From Syngnathus acus (lineage: Eukaryota; Chordata; Actinopteri; Syngnathiformes; Syngnathidae): a stretch of DNA of 64,000 bases. The notes beneath the pieces were generated by a model, which was given only the letters and a program-made list of their open reading frames with translations, was not told the DNA's origin and made no database searches. Position numbers and translations under genes: made by a program. The stretch spans positions 685,500-749,499 of the forward strand of contig NC_051098.1 of NCBI RefSeq assembly GCF_901709675.1, in the 5' to 3' direction. Below are positions 1 through 10,448 of the stretch, one piece after another (position 1 is the first letter of the stretch; every line of letters starts with the position of its first letter).

Positions 1-5
1 CACAA

Positions 6-988
6 GATGTGTTGACTATAACTGTCCACTCCACTGACACATTGAATGATATGATAAGAGCATTCTGTAAAGAGAATACTGAACAAACCACTCAGTGTGA
101 AACGCATACTCCCGGATGATAGAGAAGAAGCAGGTGTTGGGTCTGGAGTACTGAGAGATGTTCTCACCTGTTTCTGGCAGGAATTCTATGACCGATGCAC
201 CCTTGGTACATCAATTAAGGTGCCATTTATCCGTCATGATTTTTCTGCAGCAAAGTGGAAAGCAGTTGGGAGAATACTTATAAAAGGTTACCAAGAGTGT
301 TGCTATTTCCCAAACAAACTTGCGTTTCCTTTCCTCGAGCAAGTGCTTTTCAACTGTGTCTACAGTGATCCAAGGGCTCACTTTCTGCAGTTTGTGAGCA
401 GCCAGGAGCGTGACGTTTTGATGGACGCAATGAAGGACTTTTCAGAAGTGGACCAAGATGATCTTGTGGAAGTTCTTGACAGCTATGGGTGTAGAAAGAG
501 AATCACACCTGAAACCTTTCCCACAATACTGCAGGAAATAGCCCACAAAGAACTTGTCCAAAAGCCCATGTTTGTTATTGACTGCTGGAGGGAGGTTACT
601 TTTCATCATGACTTCATAAGTCCTGATGCACTTAACAAGTTGTGCTCTGACTTGCAACCTACTTCCAAAAAGGTCTGCCAACTGCTGAAATTTCCAAATG
701 ATTTAACCTCAAAGCAGAAGGAAGTGGTAAATCATCTGAAAAGGTTCATCAGAGAGTTGGATGAACTCAAGCTTCAGAAATTTCTCCGGTTTTGCACTGG
801 ATCTGATCTTATTGTCACCGACACCATCCTTGTGGAGTTTCAACAAATGACAGTTTAGTAGAAGACCAGTGGGGCACACGTGTGGAAAGGTTTTGTACAT
901 TGCTGACAGCTATGAAAATTTTCCAGACTTCCGATCAGAATTCAATGCCGTTCTCGAAAGCAATATCTGGGTCATGGATATTGTTTAA
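6..988 (+). pseudogene. HECT-type E3 ubiquitin ligase-like gene, 3' part, frameshifted
   Basis: The longest open frame (97-858, about 253 residues) has no in-frame ATG at its left edge, so it is an internal part of a larger coding region. A different frame is open from position 6 to about 117, so one break lies near 90-115. After the stop at 856-858, coding resumes in the next frame and ends at 986-988. This last part contains RRPVGHTCG and then FPDFRSEF and a terminal VMDIV, which resembles the HECT C-lobe, where the Cys after HT accepts ubiquitin. The body (CYFPNKLAFPFLEQVLF, DLVEVLDSYGCRKRITPE) resembles lineage-expanded fish proteins annotated as G2/M phase-specific E3 ligase-like. That family name is from memory. 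Two frame breaks indicate a decaying copy, although an assembly error cannot be excluded. The neighbour at 1702-2999 is convergent. Confidence 0.55.
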
Positions 989-1701
989 TTCTGTCAATAA
1001 CCATAACTCCGTTAATTATCCGTTGTAAGTTGCATCAACACAACATATTTTGTTCACTGTTCTTATTGGTCAAATAGAAACAAACTTTGTATTCGTTCCT
1101 TCACTGTTTTTAGAATTTTATAGAAACAGCTTGCATTTGGCATTATGTTCCAGTTATATAAAAGTTCTAGGGTTTTATTAAAATGACCCAAGATGTTATG
1201 CATAACCATTGGATGGTTGTTTTCAGCAGCTACATAGTATTAAGTGAATGCTTCTGTAATGAAGAGTAGTAATATTTTATTGCATTCAATAAACTCACTC
1301 TTCATCCACTATGTATTTCCTGACTGCACCTGAATGTTGGTATATAAAAATAAAGTATTATGTTGTACAGATGCCTTCTATGAAAAGACACAATTTCTAA
1401 TATACAAGTAATACATTAATACTTAATACATATTTAAGCAGTCAAGTTCAGGACATTTCAAGCAAAATGTAACATCTTTGTTTTTGTTAGTCACAAATGG
1501 AAAAGAATAACCATAGATCAGGTAAGCATAGTTAAAAAAATTTCAATTTTGCAATGAATTATTCTGGAAAATTTGGGTCATTAAGGAATATTTAAAGGTC
1601 AAGAAGGCATTGTAAGACTAAAAAAACATAGTAACTGAGTATACAGACTACTGATTAAATTATTTTCTGAGGAGTTTATATGTATTACATCAATACGCTT
1701 G
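989..1701. other. AT-rich convergent intergenic spacer
   Basis: No coding sequence is visible. The stretch lies between the 3' ends of two convergent genes. It contains AATAAA near 1287 and again near 1350 on the + strand, and TTTATT near 1275, which is AATAAA on the minus strand. Both genes could use these as polyadenylation signals. Confidence 0.4.
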
Positions 1702-2999
1702 TCAAACAATCTTCAGTAATTCCTCTCTCAACATAAGATACAAGTCACTTGCATGCAATGGATCTGATGGAGCGTGCCATTCATTTTCCTCCATTAGCAG
1801 ACAACACAGTTCAAATACAGTTTCATCGCAAGGAAACTGGCATTTTGGAGTGCACTCTTCCATACACGCAGTGATATCTTGCATTCCAGTGGGTTTCAGT
1901 CGATCCTCGGCACTGTGCATGGCAGGGAATGAATACATGACGACTGGCCGGCCTGAAGCTGTATCACCGTTCGACCTTGGTCTTATTTTGTGCGAGTTCC
2001 ATGTGTTCACAACTTCATCCAGCTCATCCTGCACAAGAGCAGCATAGTTAAGTATTTAAGTACATTGTTATTTTTTACTACTCAATTTATTCATTTCAAC
2101 TTCAAAAACATGATGGGAGAGACAAAATATTTTACCTGCACAAGATTAAGAAAGCAGAACTGGATAAGACTTTTATCCAGAAAATCTCCTGTGTAGTGAC
2201 CATCCTCCTGAAGAGTTTGAAATAAATTAATCCAGAACTGTGCGCTCTGTTTGCAAAGGATGGACCACCACCCTTCAATGCGCTGATTGGCAGTACTTCT
2301 CCCGTAAAGAAAACTTTTCTCCCCAGCAAAATTGTCAGAGTGGTTTTGTCGCAAACACAATTGCATCTGTTCAACACAACCATTTTCTGTGCCCCTGTCT
2401 GCACGGATCCTCTCTGGACATCCACCAATGCGTGAAACTGTTTTGATAAAATAACTTGCAATCACCTTGGGATCATTGTTTGTGGTATAGGCCTCTGCCC
2501 ATAACATATACCGGCTAAACCCATCAATACAACCATGGATGCAAATCCCATAGGGTTTTAATTTATCATAGCCATCCATGTGCCAAAGAGCATTTGGGCC
2601 TCTGCAGCTGTACTGGCGTCTTCTAAGGCGTCGTGCTCTTCTTAATTCCACGCCGACCGGGTCAACCAATTTTATAATTTGTCTTATTGTATCTTGTGAG
2701 ACAACAAATCCTTTTTGAATCGCACGTAGATGAAGCCAGCGATAACCTTGCATCTGGCCACAAGTCAGGATTTCATGCTGGACAAAAGCCAACACATCTC
2801 CCAGGTCCGACTGATTCTTTCTTCGGAACAGACCAAGTCTTTTACAAGTTCTCTTCAGAGTCCGAATACTTATAATAGTCTGAGCATTATGTGCTAAAAC
2901 TGCAAGTATTTCCTTGTTGCTGAATGCAAGTCTAAAGCATAGCTTGATTAAGTCATCCAAATCCGGCTTTTCAGGCACTGGTTGAGTTGCACCCTCCAT
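1702..2999 (-). CDS. Integrase-core (rve/DDE-type) domain protein, two coding exons
   Basis: Exon 1 (2999-2136) starts at ATG 2999 with an in-frame TGA just upstream and ends at a GTAAAA donor. A 107-nt intron with a CTTGTGCAG acceptor leads to exon 2 (2028-1702). The junction reads LNLVQ/DELDEVVNTW and keeps frame, giving an open product of about 396 residues. An N-terminal helical, HTH-like region (1-110) and a basic stretch (RRARRLRRRQ, about 120-129) precede an RNase-H-like integrase core. Candidate catalytic residues are D142 (HMDGYD), D201 (RADRGTEN) and E242 (NQRIEGWW). The set matches the metazoan integrase_core (rva_4) type rather than retroviral pol: no RT, protease or LTR is attached. 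All acidic residues are present, so it is either an active element gene or a domesticated one. A further acceptor-like TTGTTGTGCAG at 3012 suggests a 5' non-coding exon upstream. Confidence 0.75.
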
Positions 3000-3011
3000 C
3001 AGTCACTTTAT

Positions 3012-3664
3012 CTGCACAACAAAGTAAAAACAATTACAATTTGTCAAACACAACAGTGGGCATTTTGAAAACATGACTTTATGACAGTATGCTTATTGTA
3101 TAAAGTTGTTTTTAATACTAATACTCCTGGTACGATGTCAGGTATAACATCACTAAACAAGTCTCATCCAGTGAGTAAATAAAGACGTGCGTGTGTGCAT
3201 GATTATACTTCAAATGATGTAACCTTGAATTGTGGCACGTAGAACAACACTCTTAACAACAGTGTGGATCAGTGTATTGAGTTAAATTTAAGGTGCAATG
3301 ATATTGCAGCCGGTCACAATCAGCAAGGCATAGTTTATGCCGCGAGTCGCGGTGTTTTACCGACGCTTTGTGCGTTGCCGTGACGTGTATATATATTATA
3401 ATCGTGCATTACGTCATCGGTTTAATGAAAACTGACTACTGAATGAACAAAAATACGCATAATGCTTCTTTACGTGTAAATGCGGCGCGTCCCGTCAAGA
3501 GCTATCAATTAGCAACGGAGCTACATGCTACACGGAGCCAGTTATATACGCAACAGTCACCAAATGAACACAATGCTTTATTTACTCACTGCTCCTCCAA
3601 GTGTGAATGATGTCATCCGGCAATCCTCTGGCACGCAAAAAGTCACTCGTTGACCGACATAATG
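3012..3664 (-). other. Predicted 5'UTR intron and leader exon of the integrase-like gene
   Basis: On the minus strand a strong GTGAGT donor follows GGAGGAGCA at 3590, and a TTGTTGTGCAG acceptor lies at 3012. Together they bound a possible 578-nt 5' intron. The leader exon (about 3664-3590) has an ATG at 3660 opening MSVNE, then a stop. The +1 frame reads DFLRARGLPDDIIHT, similar to the first helices of SAM-like domains, and the ATG frame resumes LEEQ at the donor. It may be a decayed N-terminal coding exon or only leader RNA. The splice sites are inferred from motifs alone. Confidence 0.35.
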
Positions 3665-3696
3665 TCCTCTCTGGTCAAAACCACACCACACTGACT

Positions 3697-3895
3697 TTCC
3701 CTCGAAATTCTGACTTTAAAGTCGGAATTTCTGAGAATAAAGTCAGAATTCTGAACTTCCCACTTTAAAGTCAGAATTCTGAGAATAAAGTCAGAATTCT
3801 GACTTTAAAGTCAGAAATTGGGAATTCTGACTTTTAAAGTCAGAATTCTGAGAATAAAGTCAGAATTCTGAGAAAAAAAAGTCAGAATCTGTCGC
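3697..3895. repeat. Palindromic minisatellite, AGTCAGAATTCTGACT type
   Basis: About 200 bp are built almost entirely from the motif AAAGTCAGAATTCTGA(GAATA) and its reverse complement. AGAATTCT is self-complementary, so each unit is a short palindrome, and units alternate in orientation (for example GTCAGAATTCTGACTTTAAAG). It sits immediately upstream of the putative promoter and leader of the integrase-like gene. It ends at GTCAGAATCTGTCGCCC before a poly-T run. Confidence 0.8.
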
Positions 3896-4008
3896 CCTTC
3901 GTTTTTTTTTTTCTTCATGGCCCTAATCCTCTTCCGTACTTGATTTGGGCGCACTTTTTTTTTTGTGGGAGATGTCCAGCAAGACCTTTCATGCTGATTT
4001 CTGAGATA

Positions 4009-4335
4009 CAGTAATCCCTCGTTTATCGCGGATAATTGGTGAATGCCAAAACCACCCCGCGGTCAGTAAAATCCGTGAAGTAGGGTCACCCTCTCATCTG
4101 TACATATTTTGTGTGTCGATAATGTATATGAACCATTTAAGTGCATATGTTATTATTAGAACATTAAATAATAGTTTCAAACATGTAATAATACATTAAT
4201 AGTATAAATAACAGAAAATATTTGTATAAATATTGAAAATATAAATATTATGCGCGCGTGTGGGTGTGTGGGTGTGTTTGTGTAACATATGTAGATGTGA
4301 CGTTCTGTTGTTAACTTTGGTTAAACAGGGACCTC
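4009..4335. mobile_element. TA-flanked MITE (CAGTAATCCCTCG TIR), left part only
   Basis: It starts with CAGTAATCCCTCGTTTATCGCGG and continues with the same interior as the complete copy at 61672-62588 (GGTCACCCTCTC, then the AATATTGAAAATATAAATATTA stretch). The right TIR is absent, so this is a truncated copy. The TIR and TA target suggest a pogo/Tigger-like non-autonomous family. The family name is inferred. Confidence 0.55.
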
Positions 4336-4384
4336 TATTGGTCACAAGTTACCATAGCAGCGCTATGCGCATTTTGTAGATGTA

Positions 4385-4645
4385 TAGGGAGAGTGGGGGT
4401 AAGTAGTGCCAATTTTTACTTAAAGTGCCCTTAAAGCAAGGGGATAACAGTAATGCCTCCAACTAAGATATCTACATATAGTTTAGGATGTTGTGCATTC
4501 CTGGGAGCAATTGCTTTGGATCTTAAACAACCTGTTTGAGACAATACAGCTTTAGAAAAAGTGGGTTTTGTTGCACAACTTGCCCTAGGTATGGGGGTAA
4601 GTTGTTGCCGTTAGAGAAAATCACTGGGGTAAATTGTGCATTGAT
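4385..4645. repeat. Degenerate repeat with recurring GGGGTAAGTWGTGCC motif
   Basis: The phrases GGGGGTAAGTAGTGCC (about 4396), GGGGGTAAGTTGTTGCC (about 4593) and GGGGTAAATTGTGC (about 4626) recur in AT-rich DNA. No open frame of interest is present. It is probably an eroded repeat, and I do not recognise its family. Confidence 0.3.
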
Positions 4646-4695
4646 AATTGAAGTAAAATAGATCATTTTAACCTCACAAATGCTAATGCTATATA

Positions 4696-6600
4696 CCGTT
4701 TTTTTCCAGTATAATGCGCAAAATTTAACTAATTTATTGTCCTAAAATCTGGGGTGCGCATTATACATGGGTACAATTTAAAAAAAAGTTTTTTTTTGTT
4801 TTTTTTTTTTTGAAGAAGAAAATCATGGTACAACAATTTTTGAAGAAAATCTTGTCACGGATGGAGTGTGGAAAAGAGCAGGGCGACCAAGTGCAGCTTG
4901 GACCAGGGTTCATTGGAGGAACTCAAAACACAGACTTGGTAAACTAACATAACTCTCTAACAAAACCAACAACAGGACTGACCGACAAAGATGTGGAACA
5001 AAAAGACAGGGTGACATTACCAAAGACAGGAACAGAAACCAAACAGACATCATGACAGTAACACATGCAATGATCCGACGGTGAGCGAGGGGCAGACAGG
5101 ACTTAAATACAAAACACGAAACACGAGGCAGGTGACCGCGGTTACATTGATTGAGGTGACACAGGAAGGGAGGGGCGATGCGAACAGAAACTATGGCAAC
5201 CTAGACACATAGCAAAACTGGGGACGAGACATGACAAATCTCCCTCGAAATAAAACTTGAAATCACCTTTCTTCTTGTTTGTTGTCAATCGCGCATCGCA
5301 TTCAGCCATCCTGCCCAACACACTCAGTCAGTAAAATTCATAATTGACGACACATCGTTTGATGCGATGGTGTGTTATTGTCAAATATTGTTTGTTTTTT
5401 AATCTCCATCGCAGACCGTATATCATATGGAGGCCGCCATTACAGTATGCGCAGAACGGATGCGCAAGACATGTCAGCTATATAAAGAGCGAGAGTTCAG
5501 TTTTCTTTCTGTTAGTTTCAATTCACAGTTTAATTAGCAGTTTCAATCAGCAAATAACAAAATGCGTATTACAGGTAATATTTTATTTCACAACACTTTG
5601 CCTTGTTCCTTCTTCTCTGCTGTTCACTTCAAACACGCTCCATACGAACCAATGCTCTCGTATCAGCGCTTGCTCGATCACCTGCTCGTTTGCTGTCACA
5701 ATGTACCCTACACAAATCCGAAACATTTGTTGCGGCTCCGAGTCACGACGAGGGGCACGCTTTGGTTTCCAAGGGTGTTTTTATTCCTCTTCAACTTCTC
5801 TCCCATACAGAGCCGCCTTTTTCACATGTCCGCACGTCACTTTCCTCTCTTTTCATTTTAACCTAACCGATCGCGGTGGTGCCTTTCTGGGCAGTCGGAG
5901 AAATCCACGGCAACAAAAAAAATACATCCAGCCTAGTTAAGAAATCACCAGAAAGATCAGCACGACAATTGTGAATAATAAATAAATAATTATTATGTAT
6001 ATTATATATATTATTATTATAATAATAAATAATTGTGATAAATAACTGGAACATCACTCAAATATTGGTGATCCCGTTGAGAGTCTCACATATTTCTTCG
6101 CTATCGAGTTTGCTACTGCATGCGCAGTGATACTGACCGGCAGAATAACATCCGGTTGTTCCCAAAGATGATCTTTTTTCTGAAATAATTTTACGTTTAC
6201 GGACTTAAGTAACCCGGCCGGGTCATACCAAAGACTATAAAAATGGGACCCAATGCCTCCCTGCTTGGCACTCAGCATTAAGGGTTGGAATTGGGGGGTT
6301 AGATCACCAAATGATTCCCGAGCGCGGCGCCGCTGCTGCTCACTGCTCCCCTCTCCCCCAGGGGATGGATCAAAATCACACCGGGATGGGTCAAATGCAG
6401 AGGACAAATTTCACCACACCCAGATGCGTGTGTGACGATCATTGGGACTTTAAAAAAAAAAAATATATATATATATATATATAAAAAAGTCAAAATTTGG
6501 GTGCGTATTATACATGGGTACAGGCTTTTTTCCAGCATCGACATGCCATTTTTAGGGTGCGTATTATACATGGGGGCGCATTATACATAGGAAAAAACGG
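4696..6600 (+). mobile_element. TA-flanked DNA transposon, CCGTTTTTTTCC TIR family, longest copy
   Basis: The 1905-bp element is bounded by TA on both sides, with CCGTTTTTTTCCAGTATAATGCGC at the left and GCGCATTATACATAGGAAAAAACGG at the right. TIR-proximal sequence repeats the 'ATTATACATGGGTAC' phrase. The TA target duplication indicates a Tc1/mariner-superfamily (pogo-like) element. No DDE transposase is recognisable, so it is non-autonomous. The interior holds a short-ORF region (5562-5861) shared with the copies at 18109-19061, 45754-46795 and 50339-51027, and a SINE piece (6211-6452). The extra 4800-5500 segment is unique to this copy here. Confidence 0.75.
6211..6452 (+). mobile_element. 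tRNA-derived SINE body, head-truncated, inside DNA transposon
   Basis: It runs from AACCCGGCCGGGTCATACCA to GACGATCATTGGGACTTTAA. It matches the body and tail of the SINE copies at 32035, 43283 and 56235 but lacks the tRNA-like head (A and B boxes). It lies at the same internal position in sister DNA transposons at 18109 and 50339, where it is shortened further. Confidence 0.75.
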
Positions 6601-6785
6601 TATATAGTATGTATATGTATGTATATATGTATGTATGTGTATATATATATATGTATGTATGTGTATATATATATATGTATGTATGTGTATATATATATGT
6701 ATATATGTATGTATATATGTATGTATGTGTATGTGTATATATATATGTATATATATATATAGTATATATACGTATATAGTATATA
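6601..6785. repeat. Microsatellite, TATG/TA-rich
   Basis: Irregular (TATG)n, (TGTATG)n and (TA)n runs abut the right TIR of the preceding transposon. Open frames across it encode only YIYIYIC-type repeats and are not genes. Confidence 0.9.
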
Positions 6786-6929
6786 GTATTGTGCCTTCTT
6801 GTTTTTGTTTTGTGTCGCCTACTTGTATGTCTCGTCACCGTGGGATGGAGGAAACGGAATTTCGGTTTCTTTGTGTGTCTTGACATATGAAGGGATTGAC
6901 AATAAAGCTGACTTTGACTTTGACTTTGA

Positions 6930-8490
6930 CTTAGTTCAAGATTCAAGAGTTTTTATTCGCCATATTTGAGCGTGCCAAACAAGGAATTTGACTTCGGTAA
7001 ATCACACCCTCTGTTCAACATTTAGGTGACTAAAAACACTCAGGACATGTGAAAAATGGCAAATATTCTCAAACATCCCCTGATCTTAAACTCCCAAAAG
7101 GGCAAGGAAAAACTCCAAACTCCAGCTAGGGGAAATGAGAAACCTTGAGAAGAGACCACAGATGGGAAGGTCCCTCTTCCAGGATGACCAGGCTGCAATG
7201 GATGCAGAGAGGACACATAGTACAAACAGTGTAGACAAATTCAAAAAAGGTGTGGAGAGCAGGATGTTATTGCACAGTAATGACTCTGAGACTCTAAGAG
7301 TGGTGTGAGTTCATCAGAGCAACAGCCTGGGGGAAGAAGCTGTCTCTGTGTCTGCTGGTTTTGGCGTACCGAGCTCTATAACGCCGTCCGGAGGGGAGTA
7401 GTTCAAACAGACTGCAACCTGGGTGAGAAGGGTCTGTAGAGATGTTCCTTGCACGTTTCCTGGTCCTGGGCAGGTACAAGTCTTGGATAGATGGGAGGTT
7501 GATTCCAATGATTTTTTCAGCAGTCCTGATTGTCCATTGCAGTCTGTGCTTGTCTTGTTTGGAGGCCGATCCAAACCAGACAGTGATGGAGGTGCAGAGG
7601 ACAGACTGGATGATGGCAGTGTAGAAGGTCTTCAGAAGCTCTCGCGGCAGGTTGAACTTCTTGAGCTGTCTCAGGAAATACAGCCTCTGCTGGGCCTTCT
7701 TCCGGACAGAGTCTATGTGGCCAGTCCATTTCAGGTCCCGAGAGATTGTGGTTCCCAGGAACTTGAAGGTGTCTGTGGAGAGAATAGTATTACTGCGGAT
7801 AGTGAGGGGTAAAATTGGTGAAGGGTCTCGCCTGAAATCCACTGTCATCTCCACGGTCTTGAGCGAGTTCAGCTCCAGGGGGTTTTGGCTGCACCAGTGG
7901 ACCAGCCGCTCCACCTCCTGTCTGTACGCAGTCTCATCACCGTCCTGGATCAGTCCGATGAGAGTGGTGTCGTCTGCATACTTCAGGAGCTTCACAGGAG
8001 AGTCACCTGAGGAGAAATCATTGGTGTAGAGAGAGAAGAGCAGTGGGGAGAGGACGCACCCCTGAGGGGCTCCAGTATTGGTGGTCCGGGTGTCAGATGT
8101 GATGCCCCCCAGCCTCACACGCTGTCTCCTGTTGGTCAGGAAGCTGGTGATCCACTGACAGGTGGAGGCAGGCACCGCAAGCTGGATGAGCTTCTGTTGG
8201 AGGATGTCAGAAGCGATGGTGTTGAACGCCGAGCTGAAGTCCACGAACAGGATCCTGGCGTACGTTCCTGGGGTGTCCAGGTGGTGCAGGATGTAGTGTA
8301 GTCCCATGTTGACCGCATCATCCACTGACCTGTTTGCCCGGTAGGCAAACTGGAGGGGGTCAAGCAGGGAGCCCGTGACATCCTTCAGGTGGTTCAGCAC
8401 TAACCTCTCGAAAGATTTCATGACCACAGATGTCAGTGCGACAGGTCTATAGTCATTCAAACCTGTGATGGTGGGCTTCTTGGCCACTGG
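6930..8490 (-). mobile_element. 5'-truncated Rex1/L2-like LINE, copy A
   Basis: A minus-strand non-LTR retrotransposon keeps the reverse transcriptase C-terminal two-thirds and the 3'UTR. Its 5' end stops at 8490, where the full-length relative at 57204-60540 continues. The 3' end sits near a short GACTTT/CAAGATTCAAGAG tail at 6905-6945. The 3'UTR contains an L2-like block (about 7033-7258) that is missing from the third copy at 63238-64000. Confidence 0.85.
7294..8487 (-). pseudogene. Non-LTR retrotransposon reverse transcriptase, truncated ORF2
   Basis: This is an uninterrupted 397-residue reading frame of a LINE ORF2 that lacks the endonuclease domain. RT landmarks in order: NDYRPVALTS (11-20), FVDFSSAFNT (81-90, motif A with catalytic Asp), GAPQGCVLSP (139-148) and YADD (170-173, catalytic). 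They are followed by thumb and C-terminal sequence (FKFLGTTISRDLKW, SITVWFGSAS). Because the element is 5'-truncated it cannot be an active retrotransposon despite the open frame. The first Met is just the first in the surviving frame. Best fit is the Rex1/CR1/L2 group of the Jockey superfamily, and I cannot fix the clade without a tree. Confidence 0.85.
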
Positions 8491-8508
8491 AACGATATAT
8501 ATATATAT

Positions 8509-9262
8509 TAGGGGTGTAAATCGCGGGTTTTGTCACGATACGATATCATATCGATACAAAGAACCTCGATACGATATTTGCCGATATCTTAAAGCCTGCT
8601 GTGATTCATTCACGATATATCACGATATAGTGCTCCACGATCGATATTTTTTATTTATTTTTTTAAATAAAAAATATAGAACAATATCCTGATTTATAAC
8701 AATTCATACGCAAAATCAACAAGGTACTGCAAACTCTTTATTTAGGAAATTACAAGAGTATTGTAGTATACAAAGTGCTTATTTTAACACTGAACTTTAT
8801 CAAATTCCTATATTTTTTCTCATATAAGTAAAGAAAAATGAATATTCTTTCTTTTTTTGGAATACCATTAACTTTAAAGTGCATTACTGAACTATTTATT
8901 TACAATAATTCTAATTGTCCGTTGAGCCATCTTTTCTTTGGAATCCAAAGTGCTTCAAAACGAATGACTTGAAGCCCAAAGGGGAGCGAATTTCCTCGTC
9001 TTCTTGGACACTAGCCATAGCACCAGCCCAGGAGCCGCGTAGTTGTCGGCTCCCCTTTCACGTGCCTGCTCTGCTCACAACACTCTGCTCCCGGAAAGAG
9101 GAAGCAAGCAACAATGAACTGGATTTCAAAATAAAGTCGCGTCTAATGTCCGAGGTCAAACACGGCGATATAAATCGATGTTTACGTTTAGCATCGATGC
9201 CAATAAATCGTAGAGCATTATATCGATTAATCGATGTGTATCGATGAATCGTTACACCCCTA
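8509..9262. mobile_element. Non-autonomous element with TAGGGGTGTAA TIRs
   Basis: A 754-bp segment starts TAGGGGTGTAAATCG and ends CGTTACACCCCTA. It is flanked on both sides by ATATATAT, compatible with an 8-bp hAT target duplication, but that sequence is simple repeat. Subterminal regions are rich in ATCGATA/CGATA repeats. An interior open frame (8915-9247) has no recognisable domain. Confidence 0.65.
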
Positions 9263-9271
9263 ATATATATA

Positions 9272-9345
9272 TGTGCTCTTTGCGGTACACAGTAAAAAAA
9301 TGTGGCTCTTAGTCTCTGACTGGTTGGCCACCCCTGATTTAGAGT
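9272..9345. mobile_element. hAT element fragment (GTTGGCCACCCCTG end)
   Basis: The sequence GTGCTCTTTGCGGTACACAG...CTGACTGGTTGGCCACCCCTG matches the right end of the complete element at 54513-54840. The left part is absent here. Confidence 0.6.
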
Positions 9346-9349
9346 GACA

Positions 9350-9804
9350 GATGGTTTGATAATATAATTGCTTATATAATAGTTATTTGATATATAATTT
9401 ATATATCGTTATATGGGCCTGTGGAATATTATGAAGTGCAAGCGCCGTCAGCGGCGCGCACCCATTGTTGACAAAGGACGATCGATGGATTTAATGAATT
9501 GGAGTGACACAGATGGTTTTATAAACGTCTTATTTATGTAATAGTTTTTTTAATAACTCTGAATGTTACGTCAGGCCCGTTCTCAGCTCTTCGTTTGTGT
9601 TTATGTCACGTTAGCATACCTATCGTTTAGCCTGTTGTTGCTCGTTCATGTCTGTTCTTGGTGTTGGATTTTGTCGAATAAATTTCCCCCCCAAATGCGA
9701 CTTATGCTCCGGAGCGACTTATATATGTTTTTTTTCACGTTATTGTGCATTTTATGGCTAATGCGACCTATATTCCGGAGCAACTTTTAGTCCGAAAATT
9801 ACGG
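9350..9804. mobile_element. Right half of a TA-flanked CCGTAATTTTCGG element
   Basis: It ends in GCAACTTTTAGTCCGAAAATTACGG followed by TA, the same right terminus as the elements at 12139-15187 and 32478-33895. Interior phrases (GTCAGCGGCGCGCAC, GATTTAATGAATTGGAGTGACAC) also match. The left half is missing. Confidence 0.65.
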
Positions 9805-9887
9805 TAATACATTATAAGACCGAAACTGCGGGCCATATGAAATCTGACCTGGGGCCGGACTTTGGACATATACAGCATACATAAATA

Positions 9888-10310
9888 CTGTATTTTTCGG
9901 ACTATAAATCGTGTTTTTTTTCTTAGTTTGGGTGGGGGGGCAATTTATACTCAGGAATGACTATGTAAAATTATTCACAAATATTCAAAATTCCGCGATG
10001 TAGTGAAACTGCGATAAACAAACCGCGATGTAGCAAGGGATTACTGTAATTTGAACTGCAACTGACGTCAGCGGCGCGGCGCACACCCGACGTTGTTTAC
10101 ATAAAGTACAAAGGATTCGATCACGGGATTTAATGACTTGGAGTGACAGAGATTGTTTGATAAAATTGTTGTTTATAATTATATGGGCCTGTGGAATAAT
10201 TTGAACTGCAACTGACGACGAGTCCGGCGTCAGCGGCGCACACGTAGCATTGTTTACATAAAGGACGATCTGAATGATTTGGAGTGACACATATATACTG
10301 TATACCTACT
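9888..10310. mobile_element. Rearranged left-half fragments of the CCGTATTTTTCGG element
   Basis: It opens with CTGTATTTTTCGGACTATAAATCG, the left TIR of the family at 12139. Two tandem-like copies of a block follow (TTTGAACTGCAACTGACG ... CATAAAG...GGAGTGACA) at about 10052-10160 and 10199-10290. No right TIR is found. A short segment at 9823-9887 (GGGGCCGGACTTTGGACA) looks like another hAT end. Confidence 0.5.
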
Positions 10311-10448
10311 ATATTAAATGTTACAGTAGCACTCTCGCATCACCTAAGAAGTGACGCAAGAGTGCTATGGTCACGCCATCTTGGATTCGCTCAGGCGCTA
10401 AACAAAGTTAGTTAGTGCTGCAGCTGCGCGTCAAGTAACAGTGGCAAT

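Noticed and set aside
97-2999. HECT-like and integrase-like genes as additional BRIP1 exons
   Set aside because: Their sequences do not match BRIP1 and the integrase gene is on the opposite strand with its own introns.
6635-6946. Open frames of YIYIYTH/CIYIYVC repeats on both strands
   Set aside because: They are translations of a TATG/TA microsatellite, not genes.
7423-8029. Plus-strand ORFs opposite LINE RT (for example 7423-7812, 57529-58089)
   Set aside because: They are antisense shadows of the minus-strand ORF2; the same antisense frames appear wherever this LINE occurs.
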